64,000 nucleotides of DNA. Origin: Lachnospiraceae bacterium UBA2864 (GTDB taxonomy: Bacteria; Bacillota; Clostridia; Lachnospirales; Lachnospiraceae). This document shows, in pieces, positions 15,813 to 24,778 of this stretch (within the stretch, counting starts at the first letter, position 1; each line of letters opens with the position of its first letter). The DNA lies in NCBI GenBank assembly GCA_002350525.1, contig DEFA01000045.1:26282-90281 (forward strand), read 5' to 3'. The notes beneath the pieces are model-generated. The model saw nothing but the letters and a program-made list of their open reading frames with translations. It made no database searches and had not been told where the DNA came from. A program made the position numbers and the translations under genes.

Positions 15813-16823
15813 ATGAGTTTATATCTTGCGCCTATGGAAGGCATAACCACATATGTATACAGAAATGCGTTGGAAAAGCATTACGGAGGAATAGATAAAT
15901 ATTTCACGCCTTTTCTCACAGCAAGTCATCTTAAGGGAAGGGAACTGAGAGAAGTTCATCCCGACAATAATGAGGGACTGAAGGTAGTCCCGCAGATTCT
16001 GACAAATGATCCGGAGCTTTTTATAACGATAACAGAGCAGCTGGTTGAGCTCGGATACAGAGAAGTGAATCTGAATCTCGGATGCCCTTCGGGAACGGTT
16101 GTATCAAAGGGGCGCGGAGCGGGATTCCTGGACAGGACCGAGGAACTGGATGGATTTCTTTATGAGATATATGATAAGCTCGTGGGAAAGACTAAGGTGA
16201 GCAGCAAAAAGAATGAACATTCCGGTCTTAAAATATCCGTGAAAACCCGTATCGGTATGGAGTTTGAATCCGAGTGGGAAGATATACTTGAGATATATAA
16301 GAAATATCCTATATCGGAGCTGATCATACATCCGCGCCTTAGAAGTGATTTTTATTCGGGGCGAGTAAGGATGGCGGCTTATAACCATGCCCGTGAGGTG
16401 CTCGGGGATAGTTTCCCTATCTGCTATAACGGAGATATCACGAGTGTGAGATCGTATCTTGATAAGTCGGAGGAGATCGGATTTAAACCGGCTGTTGAAC
16501 AGGGCAGCAGCTGTGATGCGTTTATGATAGGCCGTGGGGTGATCATGAATCCTGAACTTCCGGGGAATATAAAGAATTACAGTGGGGAATCGACAGGGAT
16601 TGATAATAGGATCGACCGTATGCGCCTTAAGGCATTTCTGAAGGATATTACCGAAGGATATCTTGTGGAAATGGCAGGCGAGAAGCAGGTCGTTATGAAG
16701 ATGAAGGAACTGTGGACTTATCTTTCCATGGGTCTGGACATTGATAAAAAGCAGCTGAAAGCTATTCATAAAGCCACCCATTTATCGGAGTATAAGTCTG
16801 CGGTGCAGATGATACTGTACTAA
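15813..16823 (+). CDS. tRNA-dihydrouridine synthase family protein
   Basis: A 336-residue flavoenzyme that reduces uridine to dihydrouridine in tRNA D-loops. Dus hallmarks are MSLYLAPMEGIT at the N-terminus, PQILTND, NLNLGCPSGTV with its conserved Cys, ISVKTRIG, LIIHPR and FMIGRGV for FMN phosphate binding. Length is normal. A loop of low complexity (SSKKNEH, about 135) precedes ISVKT. Which uridine it modifies cannot be read from the sequence. It follows the CPBP gene by 25 bases and its stop lies inside the terminator stem. Confidence 0.93.
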   Translation: MSLYLAPMEGITTYVYRNALEKHYGGIDKYFTPFLTASHLKGRELREVHPDNNEGLKVVPQILTNDPELFITITEQLVELGYREVNLNLGCPSGTVVSKGRGAGFLDRTEELDGFLYEIYDKLVGKTKVSSKKNEHSGLKISVKTRIGMEFESEWEDILEIYKKYPISELIIHPRLRSDFYSGRVRMAAYNHAREVLGDSFPICYNGDITSVRSYLDKSEEIGFKPAVEQGSSCDAFMIGRGVIMNPELPGNIKNYSGESTGIDNRIDRMRLKAFLKDITEGYLVEMAGEKQVVMKMKELWTYLSMGLDIDKKQLKAIHKATHLSEYKSAVQMILY

Positions 16824-16856
16824 CGAGGCACCCTCGTCAGTACAGTATCTTTTTTT
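16811..16856 (+). terminator. Strong terminator overlapping the Dus stop codon
   Basis: Arms GATACTGTACTAACGAGG (16811-16828) and CCTCGTCAGTACAGTATC (16832-16849) are nearly perfect, with seven T. The last three Dus codons and the stop are in the left arm. Confidence 0.9.
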
Positions 16857-16902
16857 GCGTGTTCATGCAGTTTTTATGTTTCATTCAACTTTTCTCCGTC
16901 CG

Positions 16903-17133
16903 TTATCCTCTGAGAACATCTCTGTATTTTCTGAGTACAAAGATATTGATAAGGTTAGCTATTATGATGCAGATCATTGCAGGAATATATGCATTAAACG
17001 GAAATTGAATTTCGAAAATATCCGATATAAGTAATGCACAACCGGTAAGAGCAAGAATAACATTGAGAATATAAGCAACAAAAACCTTTTTTGGAACCTT
17101 CTTGAAATTTCTGAATTTAAAAAGTTTTGACAT
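16903..17133 (-). CDS. Small two-helix membrane protein
   Basis: A 76-residue protein with a basic N-terminus (KLFKFRNFKKVPKK) and two membrane helices (about 18-38 and 48-66), ending in RKYRDVLRG. No family recognised. Ribosome site AGAGGT before the ATG at 17133. A good minus-strand promoter lies about 100 bases upstream. It faces the Dus gene tail-to-tail. Confidence 0.72.
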   Translation of the reverse strand: MSKLFKFRNFKKVPKKVFVAYILNVILALTGCALLISDIFEIQFPFNAYIPAMICIIIANLINIFVLRKYRDVLRG

Positions 17134-17229
17134 AATATTTACCTCTGCTTTCTTTTAAAAATATGATTTATTATCTGTTTCGTTTTTCTTTATTGTGTGA
17201 ATCTGTGTATGTCTGCCGGCTATGGTCAT

Positions 17230-17258
17230 AATATAACACTCATCTTACAGTATGTCAA
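17230..17258 (-). promoter_or_regulatory. Promoter of the 17133 small membrane gene
   Basis: Read on the minus strand: TTGACA (17258-17253), 17 bases, TATATT (17235-17230). The rest of the 376-base gap (17134-17509) is AT-rich, with TATAAT at 17401-17406 as the likely -10 for the phosphatase gene but no clear -35. Confidence 0.65.
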
Positions 17259-17509
17259 CTATATTTTACAAAAAGATTTAAAAAAATTACAAAATGCACG
17301 TATGAGGGGACAAAATGTAAATGATAATACTCCGTTAAAAATAGCGTATCCGAAAGCGTTCTTAAGGATTTTTTAAATCGATGTTTTATTATGATAATGA
17401 TATAATTAGATTGTTGGTTTTCTGAGAACATGAAGGTCTTCGGGCAGAGCGAAGGATTCCTGCGTAAAGCTGTAGAAGATACGCGAAGGATTGTAGGGAG
17501 ATTAATGCT

Positions 17510-18283
17510 GTGGCGACATATGTAACTTCCGATATTCACGGAGAATATGATAAGTTCATAAAGCTGCTTGATAAGATAAATTTCAGCGACACTGATACGT
17601 TATATATTTTGGGCGATGTGGTGGACAGAGGCCCGGAGCCTGTGAAGATCCTGCTGAAGATTATGGAGATGCCGAATGTTATCCCCATCGTTGGTAATCA
17701 CGAGCTGATGGCTATGGAATGTATGGATTTTCTGGTGCAGGAGATTACCGAAGACGCTCTCATGAATATGAGTCCCGAGAAGATAGATAATCTGATCAAC
17801 TGGCATTATAACGGCTGCGGAACAACTCTGGCGGGATTCAGAAGACTTGATGCGGAGACTCGTGAGGAAGTATCTGAGTTCATAAAGGATTTTTCAATCT
17901 TCGAAGAAGTTGAGGTTATAAGACAGCGTAAAGATAAAGCAGACAGAAACAAAAACGATAAGATCAAAGACGGAGAGAGTGTAAAGTATCTTCTCGTACA
18001 TGCGGGACTGGGGAATTATTCTCCGAGAAAGAAGATGGAAGATTATTCCCTGTATGATCTTGTATGGGAAAGAGCTGATTATAATGTCGCATATTATCCG
18101 AGAAGAAAGAATTTCTATGTGATCACCGGACATACACCTACTATGTTGATAGAGGAAAATCCGAATCCGGGATACATATACAGATATAAGAATCATATAG
18201 CCATAGATTGTGGTGCCTGCTTCAAGGGAGGAAGGCTTGCGGCTATATGTCTGGAAAACGATGAAGAGTTTTACGTAGAGTAG
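17510..18283 (+). CDS. Metallophosphoesterase of the PPP Ser/Thr phosphatase type
   Basis: A 257-residue enzyme with the three PPP signature motifs: SDIHGEYDK (GDxHG variant with Ser), GDVVDRG and GNHEL, plus VITGHTPT and IDCGACF for the remaining metal ligands. Bacterial relatives remove phosphate from proteins or split diadenosine polyphosphates; the first GD is SD here, as in many PrpE/PphA-like enzymes. GTG 17510 follows AGGGAG at 9 bases. A Lys/Asp-rich insert (KDKADRNKNDKIKDG, about 145) is unusual. Apparently monocistronic or first of a loose string with the S66 gene 39 bases later. Confidence 0.9.
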   Translation: MATYVTSDIHGEYDKFIKLLDKINFSDTDTLYILGDVVDRGPEPVKILLKIMEMPNVIPIVGNHELMAMECMDFLVQEITEDALMNMSPEKIDNLINWHYNGCGTTLAGFRRLDAETREEVSEFIKDFSIFEEVEVIRQRKDKADRNKNDKIKDGESVKYLLVHAGLGNYSPRKKMEDYSLYDLVWERADYNVAYYPRRKNFYVITGHTPTMLIEENPNPGYIYRYKNHIAIDCGACFKGGRLAAICLENDEEFYVE

Positions 18284-18322
18284 ACAGGTAAATATACAGT
18301 ATAAGATTAAAAAGGAGTAAGT

Positions 18323-19408
18323 ATGAGATATCCAAAACCACTTAAAGAAGGCGGAACTATCGGATTTATAGCACCGTCCTTTGCCTGCACCATTGAGCCT
18401 TATAAGACAAGATTTGAAGAGGCACAGCGGATATTTAAAGAGATGGGCTACAATCTGTGGATCGGTCCAAACTGCGACAAGGAATGCGGACTGGGAATCA
18501 GCAATAAGCCGGAGCTCTGCGCGGAGGAGCTGAATGATGCGATGACAGATACAAACTCCGATGCCATTATAACCTGCGGCGGTGGAGAGCTGATGTGCGA
18601 GGTGGTTCCTTTTATAGATTTTGACAGGATCAGAGAGGCAGAACCGAAGTGGTACATGGGTTACTCGGATAACTCGAACTTTACGTTTTTATCTGCGATA
18701 CTTGCGGATACGGCTGCTATTTACGGACCGTGTGCTCCGACCTTCGGAAGAATCCCGTGGCATAAGTCGGTGCAGGACGCACTGGATATCCTGACCGGAA
18801 AAGCTTCGGGAGTAAAGGGCTATGATCTTTGGGAGAAACCGGCAGAGCATGTTGAAGGTGAAGATGAATGGATGGAAGAACCGGATCCGCTTACTCCGTA
18901 TGAAGTTAATGAACCATCGGTTTATCAGTATTTTATTCCGGGAAAGACTGAGGGAGTCGTGTCCGGAAATGACTATAAAGAAAAGTTAGAGATGAGAGGC
19001 CGCCTGCTGGGAGGCTGTGTTGATATACTTGTTCTCCATGTGGGTACGGTACGTGACAAGGTAAGTGAATTTCTTGAGAAATATAAGGATGACGGATTCA
19101 TATGGTATCTGGAATGTTGTGACCTGGATCCGCTTTCGTCAAGACGCGCTTTCTGGCAGATGAGAGAAGCCGATTGGTTCAAGTATGTAAAGGGATTTAT
19201 GATCGGAAGACCGAGACATTTCGGCGAAGAAGCCATGGGTGTTGATATGTATAATGCAATAACCGATATTATCGGAGGGCTCGGAGTTCCGATTGTAATG
19301 GACCTTGATATCGGACATCTTCCTCCGATGATGCCGATTATTAACGGAAGCGTCGGAGAGATAGAAGCATCCGGCAATGATATAAGTATCGAATATAAGT
19401 TTATATAA
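18323..19408 (+). CDS. S66-family peptidase (LD-carboxypeptidase/MccF type)
   Basis: A 361-residue serine peptidase. IGFIAPS at the N-terminus, ITCGGGE and GYSDNSNFT with the nucleophile Ser after GY are S66 marks. S66 enzymes cut the L,D-peptide bond of murein tetrapeptides in recycling or, in the MccF branch, inactivate microcin C-like aminoacyl nucleotides. Length and the GYSDNS form look closer to MccF than to short LdcA, but I cannot separate them by eye. No signal peptide, so cytosolic. Ribosome site AAAAGGAG. Confidence 0.9.
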   Translation: MRYPKPLKEGGTIGFIAPSFACTIEPYKTRFEEAQRIFKEMGYNLWIGPNCDKECGLGISNKPELCAEELNDAMTDTNSDAIITCGGGELMCEVVPFIDFDRIREAEPKWYMGYSDNSNFTFLSAILADTAAIYGPCAPTFGRIPWHKSVQDALDILTGKASGVKGYDLWEKPAEHVEGEDEWMEEPDPLTPYEVNEPSVYQYFIPGKTEGVVSGNDYKEKLEMRGRLLGGCVDILVLHVGTVRDKVSEFLEKYKDDGFIWYLECCDLDPLSSRRAFWQMREADWFKYVKGFMIGRPRHFGEEAMGVDMYNAITDIIGGLGVPIVMDLDIGHLPPMMPIINGSVGEIEASGNDISIEYKFI

Positions 19409-19455
19409 AATGTAACTGAACGATCAAGGTATTTAGTTATGGGGAAACGGGGGAA

Positions 19456-20835
19456 ATGCCTATGTCGATTGTAGCAGCATTTATGGTTCCGCACCCGCCG
19501 ATGATAGTTCCTGAAGTGGGACGAGGCAGTGAGGAAAGAATAAGAGAAACTATCGATGCATATGAAAGTGTGGCAGAGCGTATAGCGGAGCTGGAGCCGG
19601 AGACAATCATTATTACGAGCCCGCATGCCACTATGTATTCCAATTACTTTCATATTTCACCAGGGCGAGGCGCCAAAGGCGATTTCGGGGACTTCAGAGC
19701 GAAGGGAGTCACCTTCGATGAAACCTATGATGAGGAGCTGGTTCGGGCAATAGATGAGATAGCTATGGTCGAGAAGTTTCCGGCAGGTATAGAAGGTGAG
19801 AAAAAGAAGAGTCTTGATCATGGAACCATGGTGCCGCTATGGTTTATCCGAAGGAAATATAAGAAGGGCAGGATAGTCCGTATCGGCCTTTCGGGACTGC
19901 CTCTTACGGATCATTACAGGTTTGGAATGATGATCCGCCGTGCGGTTGAGGATACCGGACGCAGGGCGGTCTTTGTAGCCAGCGGAGATCTCTCTCATAA
20001 GCTGCAGGACTATGGACCGTATGGCTTTGCACCGGAAGGACCGGTGTATGATGAGCGGATAATGGATGTGGCGGGAAGAGCTGCATTTGGAGAAATGCTG
20101 GACTTCACGGAGGATTTCTGTGATAAGGCTGCGGAATGCGGCCACAGATCCTTTGTTATCATGGCAGGAGCGCTGGACGGAACAGGTGTTAAGGCAGAAA
20201 GACTGTCTCATCAGGACGTTACAGGTGTGGGCTATGGAATATGCGCATTTTATCCGACGGGAGAGGACACTGGCCGTCACTTTCTGGATAAATATCTGGC
20301 AAAGCTTGAGGAAGCCCGCGGAAAGTCGGATGAATATGTCAGACTTGCAAGGCTGACCATTGAAAGCTTTATAGGCGAACATAAGCGGATCAAGGTGCCG
20401 GACTGGGTACCGCAGGAGATGAATGATACGAGAGCCGGAGCATTTGTATCCATCCATAAAGGCGGACAGCTGAGGGGCTGTATAGGAACGATCGCACCTA
20501 CAGCTTCCAGTCTTGCTCTGGAGATAATAAATAATGCGATCAGTGCATCTACAAGAGACCCGAGATTTGATCCGATCGAACCGGGAGAACTGCCCTTTCT
20601 GGAAATAAATGTAGATGTTCTTGGGGAACCTGAGGATATAGCTTCCATGGAAGAGCTGGACGTAAAGCGCTATGGAGTGATAGTTACATCGGGTTATAAG
20701 AGGGGACTTCTGCTTCCCGATCTTGATGGGGTTGATACGGTGGAGCAGCAGGTTGAGATAGCCATGCGAAAGGGAAGGATATCCGAAGACGAGGATTACA
20801 GTCTTCAGAGATTCGAAGTTATCAGGCACACATGA
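19456..20835 (+). CDS. MEMO-AMMECR1 fusion (AmmeMemoRadiSam proteins B and A)
   Basis: A 459-residue fusion. Residues 1-265 are a MEMO-like dioxygenase-fold domain (MVPHPPMIVPEVGRG, VFVASGDLSHKL, DGTGVKAERLSHQD). Residues about 285-455 are an AMMECR1 domain with signature LRGCIGT and LEINVDVLGEP. The radical SAM partner follows 76 bases later, so the full AmmeMemoRadiSam set is present. The system occurs across bacteria, archaea and eukaryotes without an agreed reaction. AMMECR1's RGCIGT loop and MEMO's His-rich pocket suggest an enzyme with a radical SAM-made product or modification. ATG 19456 has GGGGGAA before it; ATG 19462 is also possible. Confidence 0.93.
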   Translation: MPMSIVAAFMVPHPPMIVPEVGRGSEERIRETIDAYESVAERIAELEPETIIITSPHATMYSNYFHISPGRGAKGDFGDFRAKGVTFDETYDEELVRAIDEIAMVEKFPAGIEGEKKKSLDHGTMVPLWFIRRKYKKGRIVRIGLSGLPLTDHYRFGMMIRRAVEDTGRRAVFVASGDLSHKLQDYGPYGFAPEGPVYDERIMDVAGRAAFGEMLDFTEDFCDKAAECGHRSFVIMAGALDGTGVKAERLSHQDVTGVGYGICAFYPTGEDTGRHFLDKYLAKLEEARGKSDEYVRLARLTIESFIGEHKRIKVPDWVPQEMNDTRAGAFVSIHKGGQLRGCIGTIAPTASSLALEIINNAISASTRDPRFDPIEPGELPFLEINVDVLGEPEDIASMEELDVKRYGVIVTSGYKRGLLLPDLDGVDTVEQQVEIAMRKGRISEDEDYSLQRFEVIRHT

Positions 20836-20911
20836 TCTCGCCTGAACCGGGCGTTCATGAGTATGTAGCGAAGCGGAATACGAATGTCCGCTTTACAAGA
20901 AGGAGAAGGTT

Positions 20912-21772
20912 ATGGCGGTATGTGATGTCTGCTTCAGACATTGTAATATTCCGGAAGGCGGAAGAGGGTTCTGCGGAGTAAGAACCTGCCGGGACGGGCG
21001 GGTGATCCCACTGAATTACGGAAAGATAACGGCTATTATGCTGGATCCGATAGAGAAGAAGCCTCTTTCAAGATTTCATCCGGGAAGCCGGATACTGTCT
21101 GTGGGAAGCTATGGGTGTAATCTCAGATGCCCTTTCTGTCAGAACTATGATATATCCTGGGGAGAAGCGGTCGGAAGACGGGAGAAAGAGGCCAAAGAGA
21201 TAACGCCGCAGGAACTGGCGGATACGGCACTGTTCTATAAAGACAGAGGCAATATCGGAGTGGCCTTTACTTATAATGAACCGCTTATCGGTTATGAATT
21301 TGTAACGGATACGGCAAGGCTGGTTCATGAAGCGGGAATGCTCAATGTGCTTGTCTCGAACGGAACCGCGGAGGTGCCTATCTTAGAAGAACTTCTGCCC
21401 TATATAGATGCCATGAATATCGACCTCAAGGGCTTTACGGATGAATACTATTCGGAGATTCTGGGCGGTAACAGAAAGATGGTCATGGACTTCATAGAGA
21501 GGGCAGTGAAGGACTGCCATGTGGAACTTACAACTCTTATCATTCCTGGAGAGAATGACAGCGAGGATGAGATAAGAAGGATGGCTGAATGGATAGCGGG
21601 GCTGAAAGATAAGGACGGAAATGTGATCGGCGGAGATATACCGCTGCATATATCCAGATTCTTCCCGAGATTCCATATGACAGACAGAGATGCAACAGAT
21701 GTGAAGAAGGTATACAGACTTGCGGAGATTGCAAGGGAAAGACTGAAGTTTGTATACACGGGTAACTGCTGA
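20912..21772 (+). CDS. amrS: AmmeMemoRadiSam radical SAM enzyme
   Basis: A 286-residue radical SAM protein that pairs with the MEMO-AMMECR1 fusion. The cluster motif is GCNLRCPFC (C69, C73, C76). Four to five Cys lie in the first 26 residues (CDVCFRHC, FCGVRTC), as in pyruvate-formate-lyase-activating-like members. GNIGVAFTYNEP and NIDLKGF follow. It ends at VYTGNC and lacks the C-terminal Cys-Pro-x-Cys zinc-like tail I expect in most AmrS proteins; the sequence simply stops there with a clean TGA. Ribosome site AAGGAG. The substrate is unknown. Confidence 0.92.
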   Translation: MAVCDVCFRHCNIPEGGRGFCGVRTCRDGRVIPLNYGKITAIMLDPIEKKPLSRFHPGSRILSVGSYGCNLRCPFCQNYDISWGEAVGRREKEAKEITPQELADTALFYKDRGNIGVAFTYNEPLIGYEFVTDTARLVHEAGMLNVLVSNGTAEVPILEELLPYIDAMNIDLKGFTDEYYSEILGGNRKMVMDFIERAVKDCHVELTTLIIPGENDSEDEIRRMAEWIAGLKDKDGNVIGGDIPLHISRFFPRFHMTDRDATDVKKVYRLAEIARERLKFVYTGNC

Positions 21773-21829
21773 GGGGGAGAAGTATTATGCCGCCGGGAGG
21801 AAGAATGGGTGGAGAGAGGGGGACGTGAT

Positions 21830-22726
21830 ATGTCATTGGCAAGTCGTATTTTCGTAAGTAAATGTACAAAATCTGATGCAAAAAGGGATGCGGGACTTGA
21901 GATTCCCGAAGATATTGAATATATAAGAGATCTCCGGTACGGAAAGAATAAGATGTATAATATTCTGGATATCTGCTGGCCAAAGAAAGCTCTCGAAGAA
22001 GGAGCGGAGTCATCCGCCAAACTTCCTGTGATCATAAGTATTCATGGCGGCGGCTATGTCTACGGCAGCAAAGAAGTGTATCAGTTCTACAGTGCAAGCC
22101 TTGCCGAGAAGGGCTTTGCGGTAATTAATTTCAATTACAGGCTGGCACCGAAATATAAGTTCCCGGCTCCGATCGAAGACCTGAATGCGGTCATTGTATG
22201 GATGATGAAGAACAGTGATATCTATCCTTTTGATACGGAAAATGTATTTCTGGTGGGTGATTCAGCAGGGGCGCAGATTGCATGCCAGTACGGAGTTATC
22301 TATTCCGACAGGGAATACAGAAAGATAATGGGATTCAGAAAACCCAAGATAAATATACGTGCGCTCGGTTTCTGCTGCGGCATGTATAATCTTAAATCAA
22401 TGATATCCAAGGAAGGACCGGCCGGAATCGTAAAGGATTACCTTACCGAAAAACCTTATTCCTTCGGAGAAAAGCTGGATATTACAGAGCATATAACCGA
22501 TAAGTATCCGCCGGTTTATCTTTTCAGCTCCAAGGGCGATATACTTCTGGACGAATGCATACCTATGGCTGAACTTCTGGAAAGCCGGGATGTAAAGTGC
22601 GAATATAAGATATACGGCAACGAAAAGACGGGCCACGTCTTCCATGTGAATATGAGGGATGAATTCAGTGATGAGGCTAACACGGATCAGACGAATTTTT
22701 TTAAGTCGTACATATCAAAAGCATGA
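21830..22726 (+). CDS. Alpha/beta hydrolase, HSL-like esterase
   Basis: A 298-residue hydrolase. IHGGGYVYGS is the oxyanion HGGG motif of the hormone-sensitive-lipase family, GDSAGAQIA holds the nucleophile Ser, and the C-terminal SKGDILLDE and HVFHVN supply Asp and His. It probably cleaves short acyl esters in the cytosol. ATG 21830 follows GAGAGGGGG; GTG 21809 is less likely. It follows the radical SAM gene by 57 bases and may be co-transcribed, but no functional link is evident. Confidence 0.88.
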   Translation: MSLASRIFVSKCTKSDAKRDAGLEIPEDIEYIRDLRYGKNKMYNILDICWPKKALEEGAESSAKLPVIISIHGGGYVYGSKEVYQFYSASLAEKGFAVINFNYRLAPKYKFPAPIEDLNAVIVWMMKNSDIYPFDTENVFLVGDSAGAQIACQYGVIYSDREYRKIMGFRKPKINIRALGFCCGMYNLKSMISKEGPAGIVKDYLTEKPYSFGEKLDITEHITDKYPPVYLFSSKGDILLDECIPMAELLESRDVKCEYKIYGNEKTGHVFHVNMRDEFSDEANTDQTNFFKSYISKA

Positions 22727-22740
22727 AAATTCATTCCTAC

Positions 22741-22789
22741 TTGAAAGATTGAACAAAAAATGTTTATAATAGCCTCATACGCGCCGTAT
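22741..22789 (+). promoter_or_regulatory. pncB promoter with downstream palindrome
   Basis: TTGAAA (22741-22746), 18 bases, TATAAT (22765-22770). The perfect palindrome ATACG-CGC-CGTAT (22777-22789) covers the expected start site. A NrtR-type repressor such as the 6830 product is a plausible binder; this is inferred. Confidence 0.55.
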
Positions 22790-22837
22790 ATGACGGCACT
22801 GTGGGAAGGTTTACAGTGAATTAAAAGGAGAAAAATC

Positions 22838-24049
22838 ATGAAACTCGAACCGATTGTACAGTCATTACTGGATACCGATCTGTATAAATTCAATATGGAT
22901 CAGGTTATCTTTCATAAGCACACCGACCTCTGCGGTCAGTATTATTTTAAATGCAGAAACGAGGGAATCGTTTTTACACCGGAGATGGTACAGGAGATAA
23001 CAGAGCAGGTCGATCATCTCTGCTCGCTCAGCTTTACCAAGGAAGAGCTTGAGTATCTGAGATCCATAAGATTCATAAAGGACGACTACGTTGAGTTTCT
23101 CAGACTGTGGCATCCTATCAGAGATTATGTAACGATCAGATCCAAGGAAGACGGCGGTCTTACTGTTATAGTTGACGGTCCTCTTTTCTCGGCTATGCAG
23201 TTTGAGATATATCTTCTTGAGATCATCAACGAAGTATATTTCCGCATGGCATTTGACTATGATAAGCTCAGAGCTGATGCCGAGAAGCGTCTCGATGAGA
23301 AGATCAAGGCCATGAACGACGGAACGTATACCTTTAAGTTTGCCGAGTTCGGATGCAGAAGAAGACTTTCACGTGAGTGGGAAGATGTTGTCGTAAGAAG
23401 ATTCTGTCAGGAGACAAAGAACTGCGTAGGTACTTCAAATGTATATCTTGCCATGAAGTACAATGTAACTCCTATCGGAACCTATGCTCATGAGTTTGTA
23501 CAGATGTATCAGGGAATCGATTCCATTCCTCTTGCATATACAAATCATTACGCCATGAGAGACTGGTATAACGAGTATCAGGGTGATAACGGAACTGCTC
23601 TTACAGATACGGTAACAACAGATCTGTTCCTTCTCGATTTCGACCGTTCAATGGTCAACAACTACACAGGTGTTCGTCATGACAGCGGAGATCCGTATGA
23701 GTGGGGCGAGAAGATCATCGCTCATTATAAGAGCTATGGAGTTGATCCGAAGACTAAGCTTCTTCTCTTCAGCGACAGCCTCGATTTCGATAAGGCTCAG
23801 CAGCTCTATGATTATTTCAAGGATAAGACAAAGGTATCTTTCGGTATAGGTACATTTGTATCAAATGATACTTACGAAGAGGCTCTTAATATCGTTATCA
23901 AGCTTCAGTACGTTAACGGACGTCCTGTTGCCAAGCTTTCGGATTCACCGGGCAAATCAATGTGCCGCAACGAAGACTTCCTTGATTATCTGAGAAGATC
24001 GGTTGAATATCGTCTTACAAGAGCTAAGATGAATCATGTTATAAAGTAG
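22838..24049 (+). CDS. pncB: Nicotinate phosphoribosyltransferase
   Basis: Joins nicotinate to PRPP, with ATP hydrolysis, to make nicotinate mononucleotide in NAD salvage. The 403 residues match the short PncB branch: LLDTDLYKFNMDQ at the N-terminus, FAEFGCRRRLS, GTSNVYLA, GTYAHEFVQMYQG with the His that is phosphorylated, and GVRHDSGDP. Ribosome site AAAAGGAG. Monocistronic, with its own promoter and a strong terminator. Confidence 0.95.
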   Translation: MKLEPIVQSLLDTDLYKFNMDQVIFHKHTDLCGQYYFKCRNEGIVFTPEMVQEITEQVDHLCSLSFTKEELEYLRSIRFIKDDYVEFLRLWHPIRDYVTIRSKEDGGLTVIVDGPLFSAMQFEIYLLEIINEVYFRMAFDYDKLRADAEKRLDEKIKAMNDGTYTFKFAEFGCRRRLSREWEDVVVRRFCQETKNCVGTSNVYLAMKYNVTPIGTYAHEFVQMYQGIDSIPLAYTNHYAMRDWYNEYQGDNGTALTDTVTTDLFLLDFDRSMVNNYTGVRHDSGDPYEWGEKIIAHYKSYGVDPKTKLLLFSDSLDFDKAQQLYDYFKDKTKVSFGIGTFVSNDTYEEALNIVIKLQYVNGRPVAKLSDSPGKSMCRNEDFLDYLRRSVEYRLTRAKMNHVIK

Positions 24050-24053
24050 ATTT

Positions 24054-24092
24054 AAACATACCCTCCTTACCTGGTAAGGAGGGTATGTTTTT
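24054..24092. terminator. Bidirectional terminator between pncB and the 24775 gene
   Basis: AACATACCCTCCTTACC and its complement GGTAAGGAGGGTATGTT, flanked by A-rich and T-rich runs, serve both converging genes. Confidence 0.88.
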
Positions 24093-24775
24093 TAAAAGAA
24101 GTATGTTTCCCTGCATAACAGTTCTTTGTCTTTATAAAAGGTTATCTCATAGTAAGTACCTTGGGATGAGTCGGTGCAGAATGATATATATTCGTCGGTT
24201 TCATTATATTCCTCAATAATATTATCCTTCGTAAACTCTTCCATGAAAGCGTCGAAATCTTCCTGTGTTGATTTTACGATATCGAAGACAAACCATGTAT
24301 CATCAGGATTATCTTTGAAGGAAAATCCGTTTGTGAAGGCGTAATCTCCGAAGCCGAATCCCTGACCGTAATACTTTACGGCATATTCTGCGTTGATCAG
24401 CTTGTATTCCGAATAATGTTCAGCCTCTTCTCTGATGTAAGGATCATCGAAGGCGTCGATAGATTCATTTGTTAAATGCTTTTCGACTTCTTCATAGCTC
24501 ATATCGGGGTCATATACATCCGGTATGTATGACATATAAGGATATTTTTCGGCTTTGGGTTCTTCGGTCGCAGCAGCAGTGGCAGTTGTGCTCTGTGCGG
24601 TTTCGTCGGTTACGATGTCGGCGATATTGGTTTCATTATATGCATATATCGAACAGGACTCTTTACCGTTCAGATCAAGTTCCCTGCCGTGCACATTTCG
24701 AAAGACGGGTATGGCTGCGGTTATGGATATAATTGTGGCAGCTCCTATGCCGATTATGGTATTTATACGTTTCAT
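24092..24775 (-). CDS. Secreted or membrane-anchored protein of the two-component operon
   Basis: A 227-residue protein with an N-terminal signal or anchor helix (about 6-24), a Thr/Ala-rich linker (60-72) and an acidic, Tyr-rich C-terminal domain (80-227). No lipobox Cys and no family recognised. It starts 3 bases after the kinase stop, with GAGGAA as ribosome site, so the three genes (regulator, kinase, this one) form one operon. It may be an accessory sensor or the output of the system. Confidence 0.75.
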   Translation of the reverse strand: MKRINTIIGIGAATIISITAAIPVFRNVHGRELDLNGKESCSIYAYNETNIADIVTDETAQSTTATAAATEEPKAEKYPYMSYIPDVYDPDMSYEEVEKHLTNESIDAFDDPYIREEAEHYSEYKLINAEYAVKYYGQGFGFGDYAFTNGFSFKDNPDDTWFVFDIVKSTQEDFDAFMEEFTKDNIIEEYNETDEYISFCTDSSQGTYYEITFYKDKELLCRETYFF

Positions 24776-24778
24776 ATT

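Noticed and set aside
19837..20829. 330-codon open frame on the minus strand opposite MEMO-AMMECR1
   Set aside because: Rich in Cys, Ser and His from complementing common codons; no motif and the plus strand is clearly coding.
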